Part shown: positions 1-9,326 of the stretch, piece by piece
Layout of the letters: the number at the start of each line of letters is the position of its first letter
Position numbering within the stretch: the first letter of the stretch is position 1
Source of the DNA: a virus
Direction: 5' to 3' (one strand)
Length of the DNA: 64,000 bases
Virus record (IMG/VR): IMGVR_UViG_3300032331_002067
Coordinates: 1 to 64,000 of that record
Notes under the pieces: generated by a model
The model's database searches: none
What the model saw: only the letters and a program-made list of their open reading frames with translations
Told to the model about the DNA's origin: nothing
Made by a program: the position numbers and the translations under genes

Positions 1-720
1 ACAGCACCAACAGGGTTTGGTCCAACAGGGTTGACAGAGGCTGGCTTCTTGAGCAAAGCCGGAGTGGACAAATTATTTAAACTGAATGATAGCTCTTCAT
101 ACATTAAAGCAGCAAAAGCTGCTCTCGCTTTCTATGGCTACACAGGGTTCGATGTCAATACAGAAAAGATGGGCGCAGGTACTGTTAAGGCACTAAAGAA
201 TTTCCAGACGAAGTACCCTGTTGCTGGCAATAACGATGGAAATCTTGGTCCAGCTTCTGCTAAAGCACTTGGTATTTTTAGTGCAGTCGGTGTGCAAAAG
301 AAGTTTATGGGTGGAATGATTAAGAGAGCTGTTGGCGGAGTTGTTCCCGGATACTCAACAGAAGGTGTCCCTGCAATCCTTCATGGCGGAGAATATGTAA
401 TTAGCTCTAAGGCTGTTCAGAACCTTGGTCTTGGTCTTCTGACTCAATTGAACGGTCTCAAGCATGGTGTTCCATCATTCAATGTTCCTAAGCCACAGAT
501 GCCAAGTGCATCTGGAATGAACATGAATGTCACAAGCCATAGTTCGTCAGAAACGACTCAGAACTACAACTTCTATGTTGATAATTTCATTGGTGAGGAT
601 CAGTGGTTTGAATCAATGATGAAAGACTACAACATCAAGGTTGTCCCAAATAACCAAAAAGCTGCCGGTCTTGAATCAAGAGTCGTTAGAACTTATAATG
701 GTATAAACAGGGGAATGTAA
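1..720 (+). CDS. Tape measure protein, C-terminal end (partial)
   Basis: The reading frame is open from the first base, so only the last 239 or so residues are present. A peptidoglycan-binding-1-like segment (about residues 30-95, with AAKAALAFYGY and TVKALKNFQ) precedes a glycine-rich stretch VPGYSTEGVPAILHGGEYVI. That last pattern is typical of the C-terminal part of phage tape measure proteins, which set tail length and help DNA entry. It lies directly upstream of tail-tip genes and ends next to the next ATG. The call relies on this motif and gene order. Confidence 0.8.
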   Translation, partial: TAPTGFGPTGLTEAGFLSKAGVDKLFKLNDSSSYIKAAKAALAFYGYTGFDVNTEKMGAGTVKALKNFQTKYPVAGNNDGNLGPASAKALGIFSAVGVQKKFMGGMIKRAVGGVVPGYSTEGVPAILHGGEYVISSKAVQNLGLGLLTQLNGLKHGVPSFNVPKPQMPSASGMNMNVTSHSSSETTQNYNFYVDNFIGEDQWFESMMKDYNIKVVPNNQKAAGLESRVVRTYNGINRGM

Positions 721-1116
721 ATGAGTATTGTAAAATTATTATCCCTAGACGGGGTTGAGATAACAGAACATAGTCGTAAGTATTCGGGCAGTGAATCTAT
801 TGCTGCATCCGATGTTGAACTTGATTCTGGTATTAACAAAAGATACATCAAGAAGAATAAGAAAACTATGTCCCTCTCATTTTCCTATCTTCCTAGTCTT
901 TCTATTCACACAGTCGATGCTCGTGTTGGGCGTAACTATCTTCAGACGCTTGCGAATAAGCGGGGCAAGGTCGCTGTATATATTCAACTTGGTCCAGAGG
1001 AATCACCTCAGCAATATGATGCTTATGTTACAAGCTACTCAGAGACATTGATTAAAAGAGATGTTGCAAGTCAGTGTGCTTATTATGATGTCTCAATAGC
1101 GTTAGAGGAAGCGTAA
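721..1116 (+). CDS. Minor tail protein, short paralogue
   Basis: A 131-residue protein starting directly after the tape measure stop codon. Its second half (about residues 45-131) matches the C-terminal domain of the next gene: a beta-rich segment, then DARVGRNYLQTLANK, then YSETLIKRD and a terminal LEEA. The neighbour has DRRHARDFLKGIAND, YSETLLRRD and LEEV. The two are therefore tandem paralogues. Position suggests a distal-tail or tail-tip component. The exact role is not visible. Confidence 0.7.
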   Translation: MSIVKLLSLDGVEITEHSRKYSGSESIAASDVELDSGINKRYIKKNKKTMSLSFSYLPSLSIHTVDARVGRNYLQTLANKRGKVAVYIQLGPEESPQQYDAYVTSYSETLIKRDVASQCAYYDVSIALEEA

Positions 1117-2174
1117 TGCCCGGTTATATAACTCATATTACCGAGAACTTGAAACTTGGTATTGACTTCTTTGGTATTTCTGTTTCGCAAACTGGTGTTG
1201 CCTTATCTGGAGACCTGTCGGCTTCAGCATCCGGAACAAGAATAAGAACTATTGCTGCAAGTATTAATATAACTTCTGACCTGTTGATTTCCGGTACCGA
1301 GTATCAATATGAAAGAGTTGATATTCATATCTATTCTGATGTCACAACTATTAGCAAAAAAATAGCTTTTACATCATCTGCTTCATCAATCAATCTTTCT
1401 GTAAATCCTTCATCTATAAAGATTGCAAAAGCAGCAACATCTATTTTGTCAACTGCGTCTGTATCTGTTTCGGCTATTGAGATACAGAAGGTACAATCCG
1501 TTGTATCTGGTAATTTATCAACAACAATTTCTGGTCAATCAATCAAAAAAGCATCTACATCGATTAATGCCTCATTAACAGCTTCGGGTGTTGGAACTGA
1601 AATCGTTAAAGCTGCAGTTTCTATTAACGCCATGCTTACAACGGTATTGATACCTACAGAAATCAACTTTGCAACGGCAAGCATCAGTGCTTTAACACCA
1701 AGCCTATTTATTAATATGATAAGGTTTAAAGCAAATGGAGTTATAGATACATCTAACTATCAAACATTATTTGTAATTGATGGGAGTCCATTAACAAATC
1801 AAGGTCGTACATTTAGCAGTGACCTGTCTCAGGTTATTGTTGAAAACAAGAATTGGAATAACGAGAAATCAAGATATTACAAGAGGTCGGGTTCAGCGGG
1901 AAGAAAAACATTCACCTTGGCTTGGACATTTCTCCCTAACTCCAGACAGGACACAGTTGACAGAAGGCACGCTAGAGACTTCCTGAAGGGCATTGCTAAT
2001 GACCCTGATGTTCACACTCTCAAGATGATTAACGATGATTCAAATAACACAACTCCATATACTGAAACTCAATATCAGGTCTTTATAAGAGACTATTCAG
2101 AAACCCTGTTAAGGAGAGATTTGATTAATGGTGTATACTATTGGGACTGTAATATGACATTGGAAGAAGTGTAA
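1116..2174 (+). CDS. Minor tail protein with repeat-rich N-terminus
   Basis: A 352-residue protein overlapping the previous gene by one base (TAATG). Residues about 1-205 consist of a degenerate 22-25-residue repeat built on I-x-K-A-x-x-S-I, low in charge and rich in Ser, Thr and Ala, as in beta-structured fibre shafts. Residues about 206-352 repeat the domain of the preceding 131-residue protein. This looks like a duplication in which one copy gained a fibrous extension. It is probably part of the tail tip. Confidence 0.7.
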   Translation: MPGYITHITENLKLGIDFFGISVSQTGVALSGDLSASASGTRIRTIAASINITSDLLISGTEYQYERVDIHIYSDVTTISKKIAFTSSASSINLSVNPSSIKIAKAATSILSTASVSVSAIEIQKVQSVVSGNLSTTISGQSIKKASTSINASLTASGVGTEIVKAAVSINAMLTTVLIPTEINFATASISALTPSLFINMIRFKANGVIDTSNYQTLFVIDGSPLTNQGRTFSSDLSQVIVENKNWNNEKSRYYKRSGSAGRKTFTLAWTFLPNSRQDTVDRRHARDFLKGIANDPDVHTLKMINDDSNNTTPYTETQYQVFIRDYSETLLRRDLINGVYYWDCNMTLEEV

Positions 2175-5100
2175 TGCTAACTAAAGACATTTATGGGAAA
2201 ACTCTGTCTGACTCATTCAACACAGCTATTAGTGCATACGCTCAAAAAGTAAAGCCTAGAGTCAAAATTCAATGGCTGGATAGTCGCCATGTTGATAATC
2301 TAACTGTAACCACTAATTCAGCCAATGTTGCCGGTGATAGAAGTTCTAGTTACTACTTTAGTCCACAAAATTCTATGAGTGGAAATGATAGACAAGGTTT
2401 TACTTGGGGTGTATGTGATTCTAAAGATGTTAATGGTCAGGTAATTACTGCTGATGGTACATGGTACACAATGCCGACAAATCTTGATGACCATTATAAG
2501 TACGGATGGTGGTCAACAAATAAAAGTCAATCATCTGCATCTGGAACATATAACGGTTACGGCTTTGTTACCGAGCCATATGTTGAATACACTTTTACTC
2601 AGAGAAAAGTAAATAGAATTAGAGTTGCAACATCTGAATTTAATGGTCGAATTAAGGATTATACTTTGTATGTTTATAACTCAACATTAACATTGATTCT
2701 ACAAGAAGATGGGACAATGCCTGACAATGCATATTATGTTGATCACTGGGTATCAGCAGCTCTTGCCTCACAAGATGTTTATAGAATCAAAGTGGTTGTC
2801 CATTCAACAAAGAATCCTGTAGATAATGCAAGAATTCAAGAAGTGTCCCCAATTTATGAAACAGATTTGACGGAGTATGTGATGTCTCACTCGGTTGAAA
2901 GAACAAGGGATTTACATGAGACAAGTTTGCCGATTGCTGGCACAGGGTCTTCTTCCGCATCCATTACGCTAGATAATACAAATAAAGAATTTAACATGTT
3001 TAGTTCTGGTTCAATGTTTGGACCCTATATGAAAAAAGATTTAAAGATAACAATCGCTAACGGCTGGAGAGTTAAGAAAACCGATGATGTTATTTCAACA
3101 ACTCAGCTTTTAAGCTCTATTTCTAATTCCGCTACAACTATCATGGTCAAGGATGGAGATATTTTCCCTAATGGCGGAGCAGGGAATTCTTTTGTAATCA
3201 TCCTTTCCCCAAACACTCAGAATGAAGAATATGTTCTTGTTTCTAGTAAGTCTGGAACAAGGCAATTAACTGTTGAATCTCGTGGTTATGGTAATACTGT
3301 TGCAAAAGCCCATTCAGCGAATGCTACTGTCACATTTGACCCATACGAGTATGTTCATGCCGGGACATTTTATGTTGATGAATGGTCAGGTTCTTCATCA
3401 ATGCAGGTCTCCATTAAAGCTAATGACGCATCAAAGTTCTTGACAGAAAAGCAAATTACAAAAGGTTTCTTCTTGCAGACCACAACTGCTGGCGATGCTA
3501 TTGGGAATCTATTAATGATGGGTAATTTTCCACAAGCTGACTACAAACAGCTTGTCCGATACATTGATGAGCCAAAGAGGATTGGGGCAATAGCTCAGTA
3601 TTCTTTTAATGAACCAACAATTGATAGATCAGCCAATGTCATTGTTCCATCAACAGGATTGAGAGCAAGGTTTTGGGGTATCCCGAGCGGTAAGGAATAT
3701 CTTGTAACAGATATTGTTGCCGATGCAATGGATAAGCAATTATCCGACATGGATAAGGCTCTTGGTCTCAAAGCGTTTATTTCTCCTAGTTATGTTGCAC
3801 TGTCAAAGAATTTGGTTGAGGCGGGGAATGCTGGTGCAGCCGTAGCCCTTGAGGATTACGAGTTTACATCCTTTGGGGGTGAGGTCAATGATATTTATTA
3901 CAATGGTGTTATTGATGGTTATTACATTCCAAGCGAATCTGGTGTTCAAGAATTATTTATGAAAGTTAAGAATGGCGGTGTTCGCGTATTCTTTGATGAA
4001 AATTTAATTATCAATGAATGGTTTAACCATGTCGGAGTTTTGACCGATGTATCAAGCACTATATCCTCAAATCTTGATTTAGATGCTGGTATTCCTTACA
4101 AGATTAGAATTGAATTCTTTCACACATTTAATACAGATGTATATCCAACATCTGGTGAGATTGTTGCAGCGGGTCTTCCGGCAACACTTTACGCAACATC
4201 CGCTTCGTTACAGACAGCTGGTAATATAACCTTAACCAACAGACCCCTTGTTCGGAATGAGGATGGGACAATAAGCACAATTCGTTCAATAAGTTTTAAT
4301 GATGGGGCTAATGAGGTTGTTATACCAACAGTTGTTAATGGTGTTGTTGTTGACAATCAGACAGCAAAAAATCACTACATTGCAACCGGTTTTCATCTTG
4401 GAAAGTTTGCAACAGGTGCAACAACAGCAGCTTCAATTTACGCTGCAGCCCTTCATACAATCCAAGAAGCTTGGATTGATTTGGTTCAGCCCTCAAAGTT
4501 TGATTTGGAATTCTGGAGATCAATTGGCGGTACTGATGAAATTGTTCCAGCTACAGACTGCGCAACCATCGTAGCCTTTGACGCAATAGGCTCTAGGAAC
4601 GCTTCTCCTGTGATTTCTAACAAGAATGCCAACCATCACAAGAATGACGCAATTTATAACAACCTTCCCCTTCTCGCTCAACCGACAGGGTTGGTCTCTG
4701 AGCCAGATAATAAATCTGTATCTTTGACCGGAACGAGCTATATAAGAATCCCCTACCACTCATCACTTGACATCGTAAATAGTGCTAGTGTGAATTATAC
4801 TGGTCGTTGGTCAATAGAGATTTTTGCAAAGTTTCCTAGCGTATTTGCTAGTGGCGGAGAATACTTGTCAAACTGGAATACGGGAGCTGTCTCCAATGGT
4901 TTTGCTTTCTTTAATACATCATCATCTCATGGGTTTAAGATATACACAGCAACGGGGCTAGTCACTGTTTCTTCATCAACAGCTCTCTCAACTGCAAACT
5001 TCTCTCACCTTTTAGTTACATGCGATGGTTCTCGTGTTTATTACTATGTAGATGGTGTTCTTAAAAACTCTACTGCACTAGCGTCTGCACCGACTACTTG

Positions 5101-6412
5101 GGCTTCAGATGATATTACGATTGGTGGTAGGGGTTCATCTTATATAGAGTATGTTAATAATGTAACACCATATGGAGAGACCGCTCCTTCTTCATATGCA
5201 AACTTTGTAATTGATGAGTTTGCAATTTATAATACATTTTTAAGTCAAGAACAAATAACTAATAGATATATTGCTACTAAGATTCAACCATTAACTGTAT
5301 TCCCATTCCTTTATGGTAATGATAATAGTATTAGAGAAATTATTGACACTATCTCTTTGGCTGATTTTGGTCGTATGTATATTGAAGAAACAGACAATTC
5401 AAGGTATGACCACTTCAATAGATTCTTTGAATCCTCAATTGATCAACACGCAAATGTCCAAGCATCAATTTCTGGCGATACACACATTACATCCGCTGAC
5501 TTCAGTGTTCAGCTTCAAGTTAATAAAGTAACAGTAAATATTGCCGGACTGACATCAATTCTTCAGGGTCGTCAAGGTCTTTGGAACGCAGAAGACCCAA
5601 CAACTCTCGGTGTTGTTACATTGGCTGCAAATGCAACATCATCTTCAACAAGCATTATCGTTGATACAACCGACAATCCCCCATTCCCGAAGAACGGTTA
5701 TTTAAAGATTGATAGTGAGATTGTAAAATACACATCAATTACATCAAATTCTTTCAATGGTCTTGAGAGAGCGCAGTTTGACACAGTTGCTGCTGCACAT
5801 ACCACGGCAGCAAAAGTGCGGGAAGTTAAATATTACGACATCAAATATGATAAAGCTCCCGCTTTTGATATCCAAAGCCCATTTATTAGTGCTATTCGCT
5901 ATGAAGACCCAGACCTTGTGGAAATTCACAGGTTCTTGCCAACAGCTTATGGTGCTGAGTTAATCATGGTCGCTTCAAACTCCGTTGAGGCAAATAGTTT
6001 TGCCTACCTTCAGGGGACAAACCCTCTTACAGGGGAAGTCCAATTGACATCAATTGCTGGTACACCGATTCTGACCACAGAGCAGGCAAGTCAGGTCAAG
6101 ACGCAGAGCGGAACACTTGCCTCAGACATCAGGAAATACGGTTTAAAGGAGATTGTCATAGACAATCCTTACATTACAGACGCAGAACACGCCACAAAAA
6201 TAGCTAATTTCATGATTTCTAAACTTGCAGAACCTGTCCCCATCATCAATATCAACGCAATGGCTATGCCTAAATTGCAATTGGGGGATAAGATTCGTAT
6301 TACATCAATCAATTCACTTGATATAATTAATAGTGATTACTGGGTTGTCTCTCATAGCATGAGTGTTGGGGATTCTTTGGATCATTCAATTACATTAAGG
6401 AAGGTTGTCTAA
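2174..6412 (+). CDS. Large tail-tip / receptor-binding protein with PA14-like and LamG-like domains
   Basis: A 1412-residue structural protein, TAATG-coupled to the gene before. About residues 305-370 and again 1145-1200 carry the same short beta module (T-S-I-x-V-x-D, then FPxxG, then a short L-x-V/E-R-G motif). Residues about 571-650 resemble a PA14 domain (GYYIPSESGVQELFMKV, then VRVFFDENLIINEW, then YKIRIEFF). Residues about 847-1035 resemble a concanavalin/LamG jelly roll (WSIEIFAKF, then VTCDGSRVYYYVDGVLKNS, then ITIGG). Both domain types commonly bind carbohydrate, so adsorption to the host envelope is the likely role. The C-terminal 200 residues are typical of large tail hub proteins. 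Confidence 0.75.
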   Translation: MLTKDIYGKTLSDSFNTAISAYAQKVKPRVKIQWLDSRHVDNLTVTTNSANVAGDRSSSYYFSPQNSMSGNDRQGFTWGVCDSKDVNGQVITADGTWYTMPTNLDDHYKYGWWSTNKSQSSASGTYNGYGFVTEPYVEYTFTQRKVNRIRVATSEFNGRIKDYTLYVYNSTLTLILQEDGTMPDNAYYVDHWVSAALASQDVYRIKVVVHSTKNPVDNARIQEVSPIYETDLTEYVMSHSVERTRDLHETSLPIAGTGSSSASITLDNTNKEFNMFSSGSMFGPYMKKDLKITIANGWRVKKTDDVISTTQLLSSISNSATTIMVKDGDIFPNGGAGNSFVIILSPNTQNEEYVLVSSKSGTRQLTVESRGYGNTVAKAHSANATVTFDPYEYVHAGTFYVDEWSGSSSMQVSIKANDASKFLTEKQITKGFFLQTTTAGDAIGNLLMMGNFPQADYKQLVRYIDEPKRIGAIAQYSFNEPTIDRSANVIVPSTGLRARFWGIPSGKEYLVTDIVADAMDKQLSDMDKALGLKAFISPSYVALSKNLVEAGNAGAAVALEDYEFTSFGGEVNDIYYNGVIDGYYIPSESGVQELFMKVKNGGVRVFFDENLIINEWFNHVGVLTDVSSTISSNLDLDAGIPYKIRIEFFHTFNTDVYPTSGEIVAAGLPATLYATSASLQTAGNITLTNRPLVRNEDGTISTIRSISFNDGANEVVIPTVVNGVVVDNQTAKNHYIATGFHLGKFATGATTAASIYAAALHTIQEAWIDLVQPSKFDLEFWRSIGGTDEIVPATDCATIVAFDAIGSRNASPVISNKNANHHKNDAIYNNLPLLAQPTGLVSEPDNKSVSLTGTSYIRIPYHSSLDIVNSASVNYTGRWSIEIFAKFPSVFASGGEYLSNWNTGAVSNGFAFFNTSSSHGFKIYTATGLVTVSSSTALSTANFSHLLVTCDGSRVYYYVDGVLKNSTALASAPTTWASDDITIGGRGSSYIEYVNNVTPYGETAPSSYANFVIDEFAIYNTFLSQEQITNRYIATKIQPLTVFPFLYGNDNSIREIIDTISLADFGRMYIEETDNSRYDHFNRFFESSIDQHANVQASISGDTHITSADFSVQLQVNKVTVNIAGLTSILQGRQGLWNAEDPTTLGVVTLAANATSSSTSIIVDTTDNPPFPKNGYLKIDSEIVKYTSITSNSFNGLERAQFDTVAAAHTTAAKVREVKYYDIKYDKAPAFDIQSPFISAIRYEDPDLVEIHRFLPTAYGAELIMVASNSVEANSFAYLQGTNPLTGEVQLTSIAGTPILTTEQASQVKTQSGTLASDIRKYGLKEIVIDNPYITDAEHATKIANFMISKLAEPVPIININAMAMPKLQLGDKIRITSINSLDIINSDYWVVSHSMSVGDSLDHSITLRKVV

Positions 6413-8178
6413 TGGCAAGAGTTAAAATTGCTGGAACATCAGGTGCTTCTGAAAATACAATTGTTTTTTCATCGGCTGGTGGACACTCTCATAACGGTCA
6501 GAACTCATCTTTGATTGATTCAACCGCTTATTCAATGTATGACTTCTCTCCGACCTTTGTTGGAACAGAGGTGAATCCGGATAGAGCTGTTCGCCAAGAA
6601 AATAATAGAATTGCATTCGAGGATGTAATCAAGAGGGTTGTTAATAACTCAGTTCTTGCACCTGCCGGTATTCGTCTAGAGCCGGGTTCGTTGAATGGTT
6701 CATTGATCATTGCTAATACAATTACAGCAAATCAACTCGCTGCGAATACCATTACTGCAGCTGAGATTTCTGCAGGAACAATTACTGCAAATGAGCTTTC
6801 ATCAAATATTGTTTTAATCAATAACAGAATTGTAAGTCAGAACTGGAATGGGACAATCCAAGCAAACGGAACAATATTTTCTAATGGTATTGGAAGCGCT
6901 GGTTGGGCTATTACAAATACACATGCTGTATTTGATTCAACATTGATTCGTGGTTCCATTGCTGCAAACTCCATAGTAACTCCGGGCTTAACAATTTTTG
7001 CAAATGGTGCGATTACTAGCAATAACTTCAGCACAACAACAACTGGTATTGTTACTGCAACTAATGCGATTATCTCTGGATCAATTACATCGGGGTCGGG
7101 ATCTATCGGTGGTTGGACAATTGATACAAACAGAATATATGGCGGTTCAACATATCTTTATTCCAATGGAAGTATGTCAATTGGAGCAACAACGATTGCT
7201 GCCAATGGTCAAATAACCAATGGTGGTTACACACTCTCAGCAGCTGGTTCTCTATCAGCAACAGGTGCTAATATATCTGGAATTATTAACTCAACATCCG
7301 GAACCATTGGTGGTTGGTTAATTGACTCTACTGGGCTTTCAAAAACAGTAAGCGGGTCTTCATCTTATATATATCCATCGCAAATTGTGCTCGGAATTCT
7401 AAATGAAGAAGTTAGTGGTAGCACAGTCCTCTCAGCAGCTCGTATGACTATGAGCGATGATAACTACTTTAGCCGTGTCAAAACGGATGGTATTTCAATT
7501 CAGGAATACGCAGCTGGTACAACATCCTACTTTAAACATTTTGGTGCTCAATTGTATGGAGGTATGAACCTTATTGGAGGTACACTTACTTCAACCGCTG
7601 TAAGTACTACGACCTGCAATGCAACAACTTTTAATGGAACCCTTAACGGCAATGCAAGCTCTGCCACATACGCAACTACTGCTGGGCTGCGTCTTGGTCG
7701 CATTATTGATATAACATCGGCATCATCGGGTCAAGATTTTATCATTGCAAATGGTAACGGCTCAGGCGTATTGAGGGTTGCTTCAGAAGCTGGGGTTTAC
7801 AGCAAAGTTGTTACTGGTAGAGCTGTTCAAGTCAACAGCTCCGACTTAATTGGGACAACAGCATCAACAGCTCGTCTGAAACAGGATATTGAGCCATATA
7901 TTTTCAATGAACAAGCTATTTTGTCCATTGAGCCAAAAAGATTTAAATACAATGAAAAGGTGCAACATGGAGGTGACGACTCAGATTGGCTATATGGTTT
8001 TATAGCGGAAGAAGCTGTTACAGCAGGACTTTCGGAGCTTTGTGGTTTTGATGAGGAAGGCTTGCCTGACTATTTTTCATATGAGAGAATGTGTGTTGCC
8101 CAGCAGCAAATTATCAGAACACTTTGGAATAAAGTTGAATCCTTGGAATCTAGGATTCAAACCCTTGAGGGTGTATAA
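6412..8178 (+). CDS. Tail fibre/spike with C-terminal S74-type intramolecular chaperone
   Basis: A 588-residue protein. The N-terminus has GGHSHNGQNSSLIDSTAYS, like tail fibre attachment regions. The middle contains ladder repeats (ITANQLAANTITAAEISAG) and duplicated GSIGGWTID / GTIGGWLID blocks of a trimeric beta shaft. Residues about 485-588 resemble the Peptidase_S74 chaperone domain (STARLKQDIEPY, LYGFIAEEA, then a terminal coiled coil VESLESRIQTLE). This domain helps trimer folding and often cleaves itself off. The Ser-Lys spacing looks intact, so cleavage is plausible. Confidence 0.85.
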   Translation: MARVKIAGTSGASENTIVFSSAGGHSHNGQNSSLIDSTAYSMYDFSPTFVGTEVNPDRAVRQENNRIAFEDVIKRVVNNSVLAPAGIRLEPGSLNGSLIIANTITANQLAANTITAAEISAGTITANELSSNIVLINNRIVSQNWNGTIQANGTIFSNGIGSAGWAITNTHAVFDSTLIRGSIAANSIVTPGLTIFANGAITSNNFSTTTTGIVTATNAIISGSITSGSGSIGGWTIDTNRIYGGSTYLYSNGSMSIGATTIAANGQITNGGYTLSAAGSLSATGANISGIINSTSGTIGGWLIDSTGLSKTVSGSSSYIYPSQIVLGILNEEVSGSTVLSAARMTMSDDNYFSRVKTDGISIQEYAAGTTSYFKHFGAQLYGGMNLIGGTLTSTAVSTTTCNATTFNGTLNGNASSATYATTAGLRLGRIIDITSASSGQDFIIANGNGSGVLRVASEAGVYSKVVTGRAVQVNSSDLIGTTASTARLKQDIEPYIFNEQAILSIEPKRFKYNEKVQHGGDDSDWLYGFIAEEAVTAGLSELCGFDEEGLPDYFSYERMCVAQQQIIRTLWNKVESLESRIQTLEGV

Positions 8179-8187
8179 TAGGTAGAC

Positions 8188-8850
8188 ATGGCTTACGAAA
8201 ACTATTCATTTGTATCTTGGACAGCAGGGACACCCATCTCAAGTGACCGTCTGGGTCAGATGTCTACCAATATTGGTCAGGTCAAAGATGCTACTGATGA
8301 TAACCCCAAGGGAATCTTGAAACTCAAGACGATTTCTGGCAGTACATTTGGTCCATATTCCGATTGGAATACAGAGCATGAAATTATCTCTCTTGAAAAT
8401 GAGGGCGGTGCTGGTGTTAACAACCTTATTAATGTCGGAGTCAACCGTTATTACAGACTCACTCTTTCATTCCCCGGAATTAGTATTCTCAATGCAGGTG
8501 CAGAAGATTCAACTTACTTAATCACACTAAACGAGGGCACCACTGTTGCCCCAGTAGTTCTATCAACTTGGAAGGTAACAGCTGGTCCATTTACTTTTGT
8601 TGATACAGCAACAGCTAATGCCAACATTGCAAACCATAAGCTCAAGTCTACTTCCTTCCCAACAAGGATTGGTGCAGGAACTTACTCCACAATTTTTGAT
8701 AGTACAGGTTCTGGTATTACAAATAAAAGATATTATATTGGAATCACAAGGGATGATGGCTCCACTCAGAATAATAACCCAACTTTCCAGATCCTCACTA
8801 GCGATGCCAGAATGCAGTTTTATGCAGAAGACATCGGAGGGTCTGTATAA
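8188..8850 (+). CDS. Putative minor tail protein
   Basis: A 220-residue protein 9 nt downstream of the tail fibre gene, so the same transcript is likely. The N-terminus (SWTAGTPISSDRLGQMSTNI) is of a kind common in structural proteins behind actinophage fibre genes. The rest is predicted beta-rich with no catalytic motif. It is probably a fibre accessory or baseplate decoration. The call rests on gene order. Confidence 0.55.
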   Translation: MAYENYSFVSWTAGTPISSDRLGQMSTNIGQVKDATDDNPKGILKLKTISGSTFGPYSDWNTEHEIISLENEGGAGVNNLINVGVNRYYRLTLSFPGISILNAGAEDSTYLITLNEGTTVAPVVLSTWKVTAGPFTFVDTATANANIANHKLKSTSFPTRIGAGTYSTIFDSTGSGITNKRYYIGITRDDGSTQNNNPTFQILTSDARMQFYAEDIGGSV

Positions 8851-8853
8851 ACG

Positions 8854-9294
8854 ATGTCTTCAAGCCCGCTTGCTTCTCAGCGGAAAGACATTCCTTGGAC
8901 AGATAAATCATCTGTCGGTGATTTAAACCCCAACTATGCTGGTGGAAAATACATAGATGATAAAGGTTATGTCCGGGTTTTAATGCCGGAACATCCTTCC
9001 AATATTAAAGGATATATTTACGAACATCGTGCAGTCATTGAGCACTACCTCCGTAGATTTCTAAACCCTTGGGAGACTGTCCATCACATCAATGAAATAA
9101 AGAGTGATAATCGTGTAGAGAATTTGTTTCTCTGTACGCATCCTGAACATAGTGCAATCCATAGAGAAGGAAAGCGCCCAACTCAAGATCATCGTGATAA
9201 ACTACGAGCCAATATGAAGCAAAGAAAAAAGGTTGTAAAAAAGAGTTTGAAGCCTCGTTTTGATGCCCGATCAAAAAAAACTAATTTTGAGTGA
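8854..9294 (+). CDS. HNH endonuclease (HNH_3-like)
   Basis: A 146-residue protein. The core is VHHINEIKSDNRVENLFLCT followed by HSAIH, the HNH_3 pattern of free-standing phage homing-type nucleases, with an upstream beta hairpin GYVRVLMPEH and an arginine- and lysine-rich C-terminal tail that can bind DNA. It sits between the tail operon and the next transcription unit, a common place for a selfish HNH insertion. Confidence 0.9.
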   Translation: MSSSPLASQRKDIPWTDKSSVGDLNPNYAGGKYIDDKGYVRVLMPEHPSNIKGYIYEHRAVIEHYLRRFLNPWETVHHINEIKSDNRVENLFLCTHPEHSAIHREGKRPTQDHRDKLRANMKQRKKVVKKSLKPRFDARSKKTNFE

Positions 9295-9313
9295 AAATCG
9301 CATTCCATGCGTG

Positions 9314-9319
9314 TACAAT
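9314..9319 (+). promoter_or_regulatory. Leaderless promoter -10 (TACAAT)
   Basis: TACAAT ends 7 nt before the ATG at 9327, which places the transcription start at about the A of the start codon. There is no Shine-Dalgarno sequence before that ATG. This supports the ATG at 9327 over the upstream GTG at 9291. No clear -35 is seen, and the site lies just behind the end of the HNH gene. Confidence 0.55.
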
Positions 9320-9326
9320 TATCCTT

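Noticed and set aside
4299-4574. Open frames on other strands inside tail, polymerase and oxygenase genes
   Set aside because: They lie within clearly coding frames, lack ribosome sites and have biased, unfamiliar translations.
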